Origin: JAAYAY01 sp964563135
GTDB lineage: Bacteria > Planctomycetota > Planctomycetia > Pirellulales > Thermoguttaceae
Assembly (NCBI GenBank): GCA_964563135.1
Contig: CAZLWV010000004.1
Span: forward strand, 43,308-107,307
Reading direction: 5' to 3'
Length of the DNA stretch: 64,000 nucleotides
Each line of letters opens with the position of its first letter. Positions within the stretch are counted from its first letter, which is position 1. Both the position numbers and the translations under genes were made by a program. Below are positions 17,967-26,218 of the stretch, piece by piece. The notes under the pieces were generated by a model. That model ran no database searches, had not been told where the DNA came from, and saw only the letters and a list, made by a program, of their open reading frames with translations.

Positions 17967-18890
17967 ATGAAGTCGTCTGGTTCCGAGGTCACGCGGCGAG
18001 CGGTGCTGGTCAGGGCGGCCCAGGCCACCATGGCGGCAGGCATTCTGCAAGTGGCAGCCGGGCCGAGGCCTGCCCCTGCGGCCGAGTCGTTGGGGCGTTT
18101 TCCCGATTTCGAGATCTGGGACATGCATGGCCATCTCGGCTCGCCCGGCGACGATCCCAAGGCCAGGATCGCCGGCCTCCTGCGGTCGGCCGACCGCATG
18201 GGAATCGAGCGGCTGATCGTGTTCATGGGCTACCCGTGGTCCAACGAGCCGGGGCCCGACGAACTGCGCCGGCAGAACGACCAGGTGCTCGAGGCCCTCC
18301 AGCATGCCGCTGGCCGCATGCTCGGCTTCGTGTACGTTAACCCCAGCCACACCGAGGCAAGCCTGGCCGAGATGGACCGCTGCATCCGCGGCGGCCCGAT
18401 GGTCGGTGTCAAGCTGTGGGTGGCCGTGCGGTGCCGCGAAGAATGCCTCGACCCGATCGTCCAGCGCGCGGTCGAGCTCAAGGCGCCGGTGCTCCAGCAC
18501 ACCTGGACCAAGATCACCGGGAACCTTCCCGGCGAATCGACGATCGGCGATCTGGCCCTCCTGGCCGCCCGCCACCCCAAGGCGTCGTTCATTGCCGCCC
18601 ACACCAACGGCGACTGGGAGCTGGGGATCCGGGCGATACGTGCCCTGCCGAACGTGACTGCGGAGATCTGCGGCAGCGATCCGACCGCCGGTTTCGTGGA
18701 AATGGCCGTGCGTGAACTGGGGGCCGAACGTGTGATGTACGGCAGCGACTTCAGCGGCCGCAGTTTCGCCTCCCAATTGGCCAAGGTCTATGGAGCCGAT
18801 GTTCCGGACGAGGCCAAACGGCTGATCTTCGCCGGCAACATCAAACGCATGCTTGCGCCGATTCTTCAGGAGAAGGGGGTGGCCCTATGA
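17967..18890 (+). CDS. Tat-exported amidohydrolase (Amidohydrolase_2)
   Basis: A 307-residue TIM-barrel hydrolase of the Amidohydrolase_2 family. The twin-arginine leader (TRRAVLVRAAQATMAAG) is at residues 9-25. The metal-site pattern is present: DMHGH at about 52-56, KLWVAV, HTWTK and IAAHTNGDWE, and a final YGSDF Asp near residue 262. Family members act as decarboxylases, lactonases or amidases on small ring compounds. The start is set by GGGAGGCGGCAAGCC before ATG 17967. The next gene overlaps its stop (ATGA at 18887-18890), so they act together. Confidence 0.8.
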   Translation: MKSSGSEVTRRAVLVRAAQATMAAGILQVAAGPRPAPAAESLGRFPDFEIWDMHGHLGSPGDDPKARIAGLLRSADRMGIERLIVFMGYPWSNEPGPDELRRQNDQVLEALQHAAGRMLGFVYVNPSHTEASLAEMDRCIRGGPMVGVKLWVAVRCREECLDPIVQRAVELKAPVLQHTWTKITGNLPGESTIGDLALLAARHPKASFIAAHTNGDWELGIRAIRALPNVTAEICGSDPTAGFVEMAVRELGAERVMYGSDFSGRSFASQLAKVYGADVPDEAKRLIFAGNIKRMLAPILQEKGVAL

Positions 18891-19657
18891 TCGTCGATGT
18901 CAACGTTCATCTGTCCCGCTGGCCTTTCCGCAGGCTTCCCTGCGATGAATTGCCCAAACTGATCGCCAGGCTCGCAGCCGGCGGCGTGAGCCAGGCCTGG
19001 GCAGGAAGCCTGGACGGCATCTTCCACAGGGACCTCGGCGCCGTCAATTCCCGGCTGGCCGCCGATTGCCGCCGGGAACCGTCGGGAATGCTCCTGCCCT
19101 TCGGCACCGTCAACCCCATGCTTCCCGACTGGCCCGAAGACCTTCGCCGCTGCCAGGAAGAGCACAACATGCCGGGAATCCGGCTCTACCCGGGATACCA
19201 CGGGTACGGCCTCGGCGAGCCCGTTCTTGAACAGCTCCTGGCCATGGCCGACCGGCGCGGCCTGATCGTGCAGATCGCGATGCGGATCGAGGACACCCGG
19301 ACGCAGCATCCGCTCATGCATGTGCCCGATGTGGATCCCAAGCCTTTGCCGGCGCTGGTGGCTCGCCATCCCCAACTCCCCGTCGTTCTCCTCGGCGCGC
19401 TGAAGACGGTTCAAGGCGCCCCGCTCGATGCGCTGATCGCGGCCGGGCAGGTCTATGTCGAGATCTCCATGCTCGAAGGGGTCGAAGGCCTTGCCGGCCT
19501 GCTCGCGCGGATCCCGGTCGAGCGGGTCCTGTTCGGTTCCCACCTGCCGTTGTTCGTGCTGGAGTCGGCCCTGCTCAAGCTGCGGGAATGCAGTCTCACG
19601 CCCGACCAGTTGGATGCCATCACCCACCGCAGCGCCCGGCGGCTGCTGAAGGGCTGA
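18887..19657 (+). CDS. Amidohydrolase_2-like protein, altered metal site
   Basis: A cytoplasmic 256-residue paralogue of the preceding gene, coupled by a four-base overlap. The N-terminal DxHxH of the family is DVNVH (residues 4-8), with the first His position replaced. The final catalytic Asp, normally in LFGSD, is changed to His (LFGSHLPLF near residue 212). The barrel otherwise fits: GIRLYPGYHG, AMRIEDTRTQHP, VYVEISMLEG. The protein may bind metal differently or be a partner rather than an enzyme. The length is short for the family but complete, since it ends with the usual RSARRLLKG helix. Confidence 0.7.
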   Translation: MIVDVNVHLSRWPFRRLPCDELPKLIARLAAGGVSQAWAGSLDGIFHRDLGAVNSRLAADCRREPSGMLLPFGTVNPMLPDWPEDLRRCQEEHNMPGIRLYPGYHGYGLGEPVLEQLLAMADRRGLIVQIAMRIEDTRTQHPLMHVPDVDPKPLPALVARHPQLPVVLLGALKTVQGAPLDALIAAGQVYVEISMLEGVEGLAGLLARIPVERVLFGSHLPLFVLESALLKLRECSLTPDQLDAITHRSARRLLKG

Positions 19658-19945
19658 GCCCGCCATGGGGCCCGGATCATCCAGGTTGTGTCCTGCTCCC
19701 GCGCTGCCGACCAGCGCCCCGCCAATTCCTCTCCGGCGGACTGCCACCTCCTGGGGGCGATGACTTATCTCTGGCCGGGCCGACGAAATCCTTCCCCGCC
19801 AGAATCGGCCAATCGGCCGTTCTCGTCGCGGGCAACTGCTGACAAACCGCGAGGCGTGGTTTAGAATCGACCGTTTGCCTTCAGGCCCGATGCCAGGCTG
19901 CCGTGCCCGGCGTGCCCCGCGATGTACCCATGCGGAGACTCGTTC

Positions 19946-21967
19946 ATGTCCCGGTATGTGACTTTTCCGATGATTCTGCTGCTGGCCGTGGGCGTGCTTG
20001 CGGCCGCTGCATCCGAGGATTCGCGGTTTACCAAAACCAACAGCCGCAGCCAGTATGTCCACTGGATCGATCTCTACGATGCCGGCGACAAGCGGATCGA
20101 CCCGGCGGCCGAATCGCCGCCTCCCTATTCGCCGCAGTTCACCTGTGGACGTTGCCACGACTACAAGGCGATCATCACGGGGCACCATTTCAATGGCATC
20201 GACCGGGCCTCGTCCGCTGGGCGGCCCGGCGAACCGTGGATCTGGACCGATGAACGAACCGGCACACAGGTTCCGCTCTCCTATCGGGGCTGGATGGGAA
20301 CCTACGATCCGGGATCGCTGGGAATCTCGGCTCGCCAGTTCGTGCTCAAGTTCGGCCGTCACCTGCCTGGCGGCGGGCCGGGCGAAGCGGTGCCCGCCGT
20401 GCCCGAAGCGGCTGCGGCGCCGGGCGCCAAGGCCGAGGAGGGCAAGGAAGCAACGGAAGCCAAACGCTGGAAGCTCTCGGGCCTGCTGAACGTCGACTGC
20501 ATGATCTGCCACGGCAACGACCATGCCTACAGCCAGGAGGCCTGGTGGAACCAGATTCAGAGCGAGAATTTCGCCTGGGCGTCGACCGCGGCAGCCGGGA
20601 TCGGCAGTGTGGAAGGAAAAGTCTCGGGGCTGAAAGACGACTTCGATCCGGCCAAGGCGGCGCCGGACTCCAAAGAAAAGCTGCCCACGGTCCGATACGA
20701 CCTTGCACGCATCAACGCGGAAAAGAAGGTCTTCTTCGACGTCACCCGCAAACCGGCCAACAACGCCTGCTACTACTGCCACTCGACGCGGCTGGCCGGC
20801 GAGCACGCCCCGGCCGAGTGGACCGTCGATGAAGACGTCCACTTGCGGGCCGGATTCACCTGCGCCGACTGCCACAGCAACGACCTGGCCCATCACACGG
20901 TTCGTGGGTTCGAGGGAGAGGCTCATCCGTCCGGCGAAGACGTCGCCTCGCTCTCGTGCCGCGGCTGCCATCTGAACGACGGACACGGCGGAGGCCGGCT
21001 AGGCGGCCCGAAACCGCTCCATAAGGGGCTCCCGCCGCTGCACTTCGATCGACTGTCGTGCACGGCGTGCCACAGCGGGCCGGAGATCGGGGCAGAGGCC
21101 AGGCTGGTGCAGACCTCGCTGGCCAACTCGCTGGGCCTGCCGGCGCACCTTTCCGGCGATGTCCCCCCGGGAATCAAGGCGCCGGTGATGCTCCGCGATC
21201 AAGGGATGCTCTATCCCCATCGAGCCGTATGGCCGGCGTTCTGGGGACAGATGAGCGGTGAGCAGATCACCCCTCTGAATCCCGACGCCGTCTACGAAGC
21301 CACCCGCAAGACCTTTCGTGTCCGCCGCGGATCGAGCCTTGCCGAAGCGATCAACGACGTGAAACTCAGCTCGGACGACAAGAAGAAGGTGCTGGGCGAT
21401 GAGCGGGCAAAGGCCAAGGAGGAAGACCTGACCCAGGAAGAGAAGGCCGCCCTCGACGCTCTTGTCGCCACGCGGGCCCGCGAAAACTGGCAGAAAATGC
21501 TCCTCGCGGGGCTGAAGGATGTCAGGCCGATCGTCACGCAGCCGGGAGCCGAACCGGTGTTCGTCTCGGCGGGCAAGGTCTACAAGCTCCGCGGCGAAGA
21601 CTCGGTCGACTCGATCCAGCATCCGGCGGCTGAACCCTACCTGTGGAAACTGGCCCACGACGTGCGCCCGGCCCGGTTCTCGCTGGGAGCCAAGGGCTGC
21701 TACGATTGCCACTCGCTGGGCACGCCGCTGTTCAACAGCACGGTTACTGCGGTCGGCCAGACTCCCGACGATCAGGTGGTCCGCCGGGCCATGCACGAAC
21801 TGGCCGGCTACGACAAGCTGAAGACCGATGTCTGGGCCCTGTCCTTCCTGGGACGACCGGCCTTCAAATACTACGGCTTTGCCGCCATGGGCCTGGTGAG
21901 CCTGGTCCTGCTGGCCTATGTGCTGCGCGGGATCATCAACCTCCTGGCCCTCATCCATCGCCGCTAG
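19946..21967 (+). CDS. Seven-heme c-type cytochrome, membrane-anchored
   Basis: A 673-residue exported protein. The N-terminal signal peptide is at residues 1-22 and a single C-terminal membrane helix ends in RGIINLLALIHRR. Seven CxxCH heme motifs are visible: CGRCH about 67, CMICH about 184, CYYCH about 274, CADCH about 304, CRGCH about 337, CTACH about 370 and CYDCH about 584. The bulk should be periplasmic, anchored by the tail. The gene downstream encodes a helix bundle with several histidines, so the two probably form a quinol-linked electron transfer complex. Terminal acceptor unknown. ATG 19946 is preceded by GGAGACTCGTTC. Confidence 0.85.
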   Translation: MSRYVTFPMILLLAVGVLAAAASEDSRFTKTNSRSQYVHWIDLYDAGDKRIDPAAESPPPYSPQFTCGRCHDYKAIITGHHFNGIDRASSAGRPGEPWIWTDERTGTQVPLSYRGWMGTYDPGSLGISARQFVLKFGRHLPGGGPGEAVPAVPEAAAAPGAKAEEGKEATEAKRWKLSGLLNVDCMICHGNDHAYSQEAWWNQIQSENFAWASTAAAGIGSVEGKVSGLKDDFDPAKAAPDSKEKLPTVRYDLARINAEKKVFFDVTRKPANNACYYCHSTRLAGEHAPAEWTVDEDVHLRAGFTCADCHSNDLAHHTVRGFEGEAHPSGEDVASLSCRGCHLNDGHGGGRLGGPKPLHKGLPPLHFDRLSCTACHSGPEIGAEARLVQTSLANSLGLPAHLSGDVPPGIKAPVMLRDQGMLYPHRAVWPAFWGQMSGEQITPLNPDAVYEATRKTFRVRRGSSLAEAINDVKLSSDDKKKVLGDERAKAKEEDLTQEEKAALDALVATRARENWQKMLLAGLKDVRPIVTQPGAEPVFVSAGKVYKLRGEDSVDSIQHPAAEPYLWKLAHDVRPARFSLGAKGCYDCHSLGTPLFNSTVTAVGQTPDDQVVRRAMHELAGYDKLKTDVWALSFLGRPAFKYYGFAAMGLVSLVLLAYVLRGIINLLALIHRR

Positions 21968-22141
21968 GTGGTGGAATTTGAGAACAACAACGCCAATGCG
22001 TTTCCCCGATATGACTGGTTCCGATCTGGCCGATCCTCGTTCTTCTCCGCAAGTCGGGCCCGGAGGGGCGGATTTGCCGCCTCCAAGGCCGCGGGAGACG
22101 TTCATCGGTACTGCAGACCTCGATCGAATTGGAGCAAATCA

Positions 22142-22738
22142 ATGTTCACCGAGCTGAGCCCCCTCCTGGCTTCCGGAAACACGGGTGAGCTTTTCCGCCA
22201 GATTTTTCCGTTCGCCATGGCCGGTACCGTGGTGCTCATGGTGCTGCACCTGATCGTGGCCCTGATCTTCCGCGGCGCACCGGTCGATCGGAAACGCTGG
22301 AATCTGTGGGACGTGCTCATCTATCTGGCCACGATCGGGTGCGTGGCCCTGCTTGCCCTCACGTCGCTGGTCGAGGTTTTCCGGCACGGCGAGCTGGGGG
22401 GCTGGCCCCTGTTCTTCCACATGTGCGGTGCCGGGGCCTTCACCGCCGTATTGCCGCTGCTGGTCCTGAGCTGGGCCCACCTCAACCAGTTCCATGTCGG
22501 GCCGGTTACCGGCAAGATTTTTCCGGCCAAGTTCTACTGGCTTCCCAAGCTCATGTTCTGGGTGATCGTGGCCGGCGGCATCGTCGTGACGATCACCCCG
22601 TTGGTCAGCATGCTGCCCATCTTCGGCTCCGACGGCCTGCGCCTGCTCCTCGACCTGCACCGCTACAGCGGCCTGGTCGTCGTCCTGGCCCTCGTGTTCC
22701 ATCTCTACGCCGTGGCGGTGCAGCGGATGGGATTGTAG
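22142..22738 (+). CDS. Five-helix cytochrome-b-like membrane subunit
   Basis: A 198-residue membrane protein with five predicted helices: AMAGTVVLMVLHLIVALIF, LIYLATIGCVALLALTSL, FFHMCGAGAFTAVLPLLVL, LMFWVIVAGGIVVTITPL and YSGLVVVLALVFHLYAVAV. Histidines are placed inside or next to helices 1, 3 and 5 (VLHL, FFHMCG, WAHLNQFH, DLHRY, VFHLY), as in di-heme b-type subunits. It follows the heptaheme cytochrome by 174 bp and is likely its membrane partner, passing electrons from menaquinol. ATG 22142 is preceded by GGAGCAAATCA. No family assignment beyond 'cytochrome b-like' is safe. Confidence 0.7.
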   Translation: MFTELSPLLASGNTGELFRQIFPFAMAGTVVLMVLHLIVALIFRGAPVDRKRWNLWDVLIYLATIGCVALLALTSLVEVFRHGELGGWPLFFHMCGAGAFTAVLPLLVLSWAHLNQFHVGPVTGKIFPAKFYWLPKLMFWVIVAGGIVVTITPLVSMLPIFGSDGLRLLLDLHRYSGLVVVLALVFHLYAVAVQRMGL

Positions 22739-22741
22739 TAG

Positions 22742-23185
22742 TCAAAGGAAGAACAGGTTCAGGACTCCGGATGCCATATTCACGATCGAAGCCAGCAGGA
22801 TCCGCGCGACGACAAAAGCGCCCAGGATGACCAGCGTCTTGCGGGTCGGGATCGAAAAGAGCAGCCGCACGACCAGTCCCACCGATAGCAGCACGGGAAC
22901 GATCGCAAGATCGCCCATCCAGGTGTAGAGCAACTGCTTCCAGATCGCCATCGCCAGGCAGAGGGCCCCCAGCACCAGCCATCGCGGAGCCTGCTGGCGC
23001 AGTGTCAGCCAGAGGATGGCGTGGAGAACGACGGTGTCGAGCAGGAGCCGCAGGAGTATCAACGTCGCCTGGCCAGTTCTCTCGGGCTGCGGGGCTTGTA
23101 CCTGACGGCTGCACGCCGCCAACGACACGGCAAACCTCACCCACTCTATCGAGGCAGAGGTGAAACCACAAGCGCGGTAGCCCAT
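22742..23185 (-). CDS. Small membrane protein
   Basis: The C-terminal two thirds hold three or four hydrophobic helices (LILLRLLLDTVVLHAILWL, WLVLGALCLAMAIW, VPVLLSVGLVVRLLF, LVILGAFVVARILLA). The N-terminal 40 residues are unlike a membrane protein and may not be translated; a TTG at 23062 (TLILLRLLL) is a plausible alternative start. It is on the minus strand after the glycosyltransferase, 90 bp away, and may be the last gene of that operon. I do not recognise the family. Confidence 0.5.
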   Translation of the reverse strand: MGYRACGFTSASIEWVRFAVSLAACSRQVQAPQPERTGQATLILLRLLLDTVVLHAILWLTLRQQAPRWLVLGALCLAMAIWKQLLYTWMGDLAIVPVLLSVGLVVRLLFSIPTRKTLVILGAFVVARILLASIVNMASGVLNLFFL

Positions 23186-23275
23186 CCGGCCGCGATCTTT
23201 GGAAACCGGTCGTGCAGGCCCGTTCCACCGCCCCTGGACGCCCCCCCGCAGGCGGCCTGGTTCCCGCGAGAAAGG

Positions 23276-24439
23276 CTACGCCGCGCGGCCCGCTCGGCGG
23301 CGGCCCGGCGTGATCTCGTGGTAAACGGCTTCGATCGCGTCGCAGCACCGGGAAAAAGGATGCTGCACGGCCAGTCGTCGGGCCGCCTGGCCCATCTGGC
23401 TGCGCAGCGAGGGATCGAGCAGGCTGCGGACATGAGCGGCCATCGTCGCCGTCTCCGAGGGGTCCGAAACAAGGAATCCCTCCACTCCGTCGGTCATCAA
23501 TTCGTCGACACCGGTTGCCCGAGTCGAGACCACGGGCAGTCCCGAAGCCAGGGCTTCGAGCACCACGAGGCTGCACGCGTCGTAGTAGGTCGGGTGGATC
23601 AGCACATCGGCCGCGGCCAGGTAGGGGACCGAGCAGGGAGAGGAACCCAGAAAGGTCGTGTTCCCTTCGACCCCGAGCGAGCGGGCCAGCGCACGGTAAG
23701 GGTACTGCGGGCCGCCGCCCACCACCGCCAGATGAACCCGCGCCGTTCCGCTGCGAAGCCTGTCCAGCACCCGGATGGCGGCCGCCAGGCCTTTGAGCCG
23801 GAAGTTGTGGGCGATCATCAGCAGCAGGAGCGTATCGGGCGCCAGTCCGAGCTGGTGCCGCATGCCCGCCCGGTGAATCTCGCGATTCTCCGGCGAGAAC
23901 CTCTCGCAATCGACCCCGTTGGGAAGGATGCGAATCGACCTGCGATCGACGTGGTGGTCTGCGACGAAGGAGTCGGCAATCCTGTGGGAGAGAGCCAGAA
24001 ACACGCGGCCGTCATCCACAAACTGCCGAGCCTCCAGGGCGGCAAACTGCCGGTATCGGGGCAGAAGGCGGATGGCCAGGCGTTTCAACGGGCGGAGGTG
24101 CGGCGGCAGCAAGTCGATCGTGCGGCGGACCATCGCCGTCCGGGTGCCGAAGTGGGGCTGGTACACATCGCATCGCCAGCCGGATCCCGTATCGTGGACC
24201 ACGTCCAGATCCAGCCCTGCCAGGCGGCTCTCCACGGCGGCGGCGTATCGGAGACGCGAGCGGCTGGCCGGCAGGGCGTGGCAATGAAGCGCCGAAAGCT
24301 CGCCGATATTCGCAAACGACTGCGCCAGCACATGCACCTGATGCCCGCGGGCGATCATGCCCTGAACGAACTGCCAGGCCCAGTGTTCCAGGCCGCCCCG
24401 GCGCGGATTGAGATGTTCCACGACCAGCCCGATTCTCAT
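23276..24439 (-). CDS. GT4-type glycosyltransferase
   Basis: A 387-residue GT-B glycosyltransferase. It opens with MRIGLVVEHLNPRRGGLEHW, the usual nucleotide-fold start with its Gly-rich turn. Residues about 180-350 hold the donor site: NGVDCERFSP and a loop LEALASGLPVVSTRATGVDEL with the conserved Glu. It probably adds a sugar to a lipid-linked envelope glycan on the cytoplasmic face. Its ATG overlaps the stop of the upstream kinase-like gene (ATGA at 24436-24439), so both are made together. The substrate cannot be told. Confidence 0.85.
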   Translation of the reverse strand: MRIGLVVEHLNPRRGGLEHWAWQFVQGMIARGHQVHVLAQSFANIGELSALHCHALPASRSRLRYAAAVESRLAGLDLDVVHDTGSGWRCDVYQPHFGTRTAMVRRTIDLLPPHLRPLKRLAIRLLPRYRQFAALEARQFVDDGRVFLALSHRIADSFVADHHVDRRSIRILPNGVDCERFSPENREIHRAGMRHQLGLAPDTLLLLMIAHNFRLKGLAAAIRVLDRLRSGTARVHLAVVGGGPQYPYRALARSLGVEGNTTFLGSSPCSVPYLAAADVLIHPTYYDACSLVVLEALASGLPVVSTRATGVDELMTDGVEGFLVSDPSETATMAAHVRSLLDPSLRSQMGQAARRLAVQHPFSRCCDAIEAVYHEITPGRRRAGRAA

Positions 24440-25443
24440 GCGATCAGCCCCAGTTTGCGTTCCATCGAGTGCTGTTTCGCCAGAATCTCTCGAATCCACC
24501 GCTTGTGCTCCGGCCCCAGCTTTCGCACCCCGAAGTACTGCCGGATGAACCACATCTTCTGCGTGCACTTGATCCGGTCGCGGGGGGCCGAATAGGCGAG
24601 CTGGGCCAGGTCTTTGACAAGCCATCGCCGTCGCCGCCATCGCCGCTGCTGGACTCGCTGCAGATCGATCAGGCGGATCTCGAACTGGCCGGGACCCGAC
24701 GGCCGTACGAAGAAATGGCAGCAGTACAGATCCCGATGGTTGAATCCGGCTTCGTGGAACTGCCTGGCCAGGGCAGCCACCTGCGCGATCAGCCGCCCGA
24801 GTTCTTCGTCGCGCTTGGCGCGACCTTCGTCACCCGTGGCCGGGAAATGGTCGCGAAGAAAATCGTCGAGCGGCGCAAACCCGTCGAGCTGCGGCGTCAT
24901 CAGGAACGATTCCAGAAGGCCGTCGTGCCGCAGCCGTTCTCCATACGCGGCCAGTTCCATGCAGGGAACTGCCGCCGACTCCAGCCGGCGGATGTTCACC
25001 GCCTCCTCGCGGGCGGCCGAGGGACCGCTCGGGAGGCCCAAACGGGCGCGGAGGCGGTTCCGCCAACCGCGGACGTGATGCTTCTTGACGAACACGATTC
25101 GGCGGCGCCCGCCCACATTCAACCGCAGCTGCCAGTTCTCCCGCGCCTTCAGGGCCCGCATGCAGTGGCCCTGGTCCGGCCGCATGATCGCGTCGAAGCG
25201 GGCCAGCCCGGCATCGCGAAGCGCCTGGTGATACTCGGCCGCCGCCCAGACTGGCTCGCTGCCAAGCGTGGGCAGGTTGGTGCACCCGGGATCGGCCGAG
25301 AACGGGGCTGCGTCCGACAGGGTGTCGCCGACGCGCAGATAGTAACGGCCCAGCGTGACCAGAGCCGGAGCGCTGCCCGCTGGGGGCATCTTCGCAGGAT
25401 TGTCGTTCCTGAGAATCGACATGCCTAGGGTCTCACCATCCAT
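24436..25443 (-). CDS. Lipopolysaccharide core kinase-like protein (WaaP/InaA type)
   Basis: A 335-residue protein of the Kdo/WaaP kinase superfamily, a protein-kinase-like fold that phosphorylates sugars of the lipopolysaccharide core. The catalytic segment HEAGFNHRDLYCCHFF and the metal-binding IRLIDLQRVQ are visible near residues 225-260. A conserved upstream segment reads KKHHVRGWRNRL. It is coupled to a GT4 glycosyltransferase by a four-base overlap, so it probably modifies the same glycan. I chose ATG 25443; 25422 and 25389 are alternatives. Confidence 0.75.
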   Translation of the reverse strand: MDGETLGMSILRNDNPAKMPPAGSAPALVTLGRYYLRVGDTLSDAAPFSADPGCTNLPTLGSEPVWAAAEYHQALRDAGLARFDAIMRPDQGHCMRALKARENWQLRLNVGGRRRIVFVKKHHVRGWRNRLRARLGLPSGPSAAREEAVNIRRLESAAVPCMELAAYGERLRHDGLLESFLMTPQLDGFAPLDDFLRDHFPATGDEGRAKRDEELGRLIAQVAALARQFHEAGFNHRDLYCCHFFVRPSGPGQFEIRLIDLQRVQQRRWRRRRWLVKDLAQLAYSAPRDRIKCTQKMWFIRQYFGVRKLGPEHKRWIREILAKQHSMERKLGLIA

Positions 25444-25789
25444 GGTGAATGCCTCGTACGCCCTTCCAGGGCGAGGCCCACACGACAGGCCGCCGTCGAC
25501 GCGGCATGCGGTTTGCCGAGACAAGGTTCAGATTGTTCTTGGCCGCCGCGGCGACCGTACGCGCGCAAATTCCAGCGGCACTGCTTCCCTCTCCTGGTGG
25601 ATGCCCGCAGTGTCCCGGCAGTTCAAGCTGGCAGCATACCCCCTAGTCCCACTCCCCACCAAGAGCAGTTCGGCCCCAATCAACCATGATGAGGGGTGTC
25701 CGATGGGTTTGCCGGCTTGGAAGTTCATCTCCCCAAGCGTAGTATCGGGGCGGTGTCCTTCCATTCTCCAACAATAAGATCCCTGCTGA
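25444..25789. other. Divergent intergenic region
   Basis: No gene is supported. It separates the minus-strand kinase-like gene from the plus-strand membrane gene and should contain both promoters. The stretch from 25640 to 25789 is richer in A and T than its surroundings. Confidence 0.45.
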
Positions 25790-26218
25790 ATGTCCTTCAT
25801 TACCAAGGCTCTCTATATTGCCTGGGCATCGCCCAACACGCTCCTCGGCGCAGCGATTGGGACCCTGGGACTGCTCACGGGCGCAAGGATTCGTGTCACA
25901 AGGGGGGTATTTGAGTTCTATGGGGGAGGGGTACGGGCCTTTCTGCGGATCTGGCCTCCGGGCGGGTTCGCGTCGGCCATGACACTCGGCCACACGATCC
26001 TCGGCCAGGATCTCGACGCCCTCGACAGGTGCCGCGACCATGAGCACGTTCACGTGCGCCAGTATGAGCGTTGGGGCCCCCTGTTCCTTCCGGCCTATCT
26101 CCTCTGCTCGCTGGTCCTTTGGATCCGCGGGCGGGACTTCTACCGCGAGAATCCCTTCGAACGCCAGGCCTACGAAAAGGAGGGAGCCGGCGAGACGACT
26201 CGGGCTGCAGATCAGTAA
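25790..26218 (+). CDS. Small membrane protein with HEHVH motif
   Basis: A 142-residue protein with a hydrophobic N-terminal helix (ALYIAWASPNTLLGAAIGTLGLL) and a second near residues 100-115 (LFLPAYLLCSLVLWI). Between them is HEHVHVRQYERWG, which has the HExxH spacing of zinc metallopeptidases. Relatives with this motif are common and uncharacterised; a protease role is only inferred. The start is ATG 25790 and the stop overlaps the stop region of the convergent oxidoreductase by seven bases. Confidence 0.65.
   Translation: MSFITKALYIAWASPNTLLGAAIGTLGLLTGARIRVTRGVFEFYGGGVRAFLRIWPPGGFASAMTLGHTILGQDLDALDRCRDHEHVHVRQYERWGPLFLPAYLLCSLVLWIRGRDFYRENPFERQAYEKEGAGETTRAADQ

Noticed and set aside
18866..20986. 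706-residue reading frame on the minus strand
   Set aside because: Antisense to the amidohydrolase and the heptaheme cytochrome, whose CxxCH motifs settle the plus strand.
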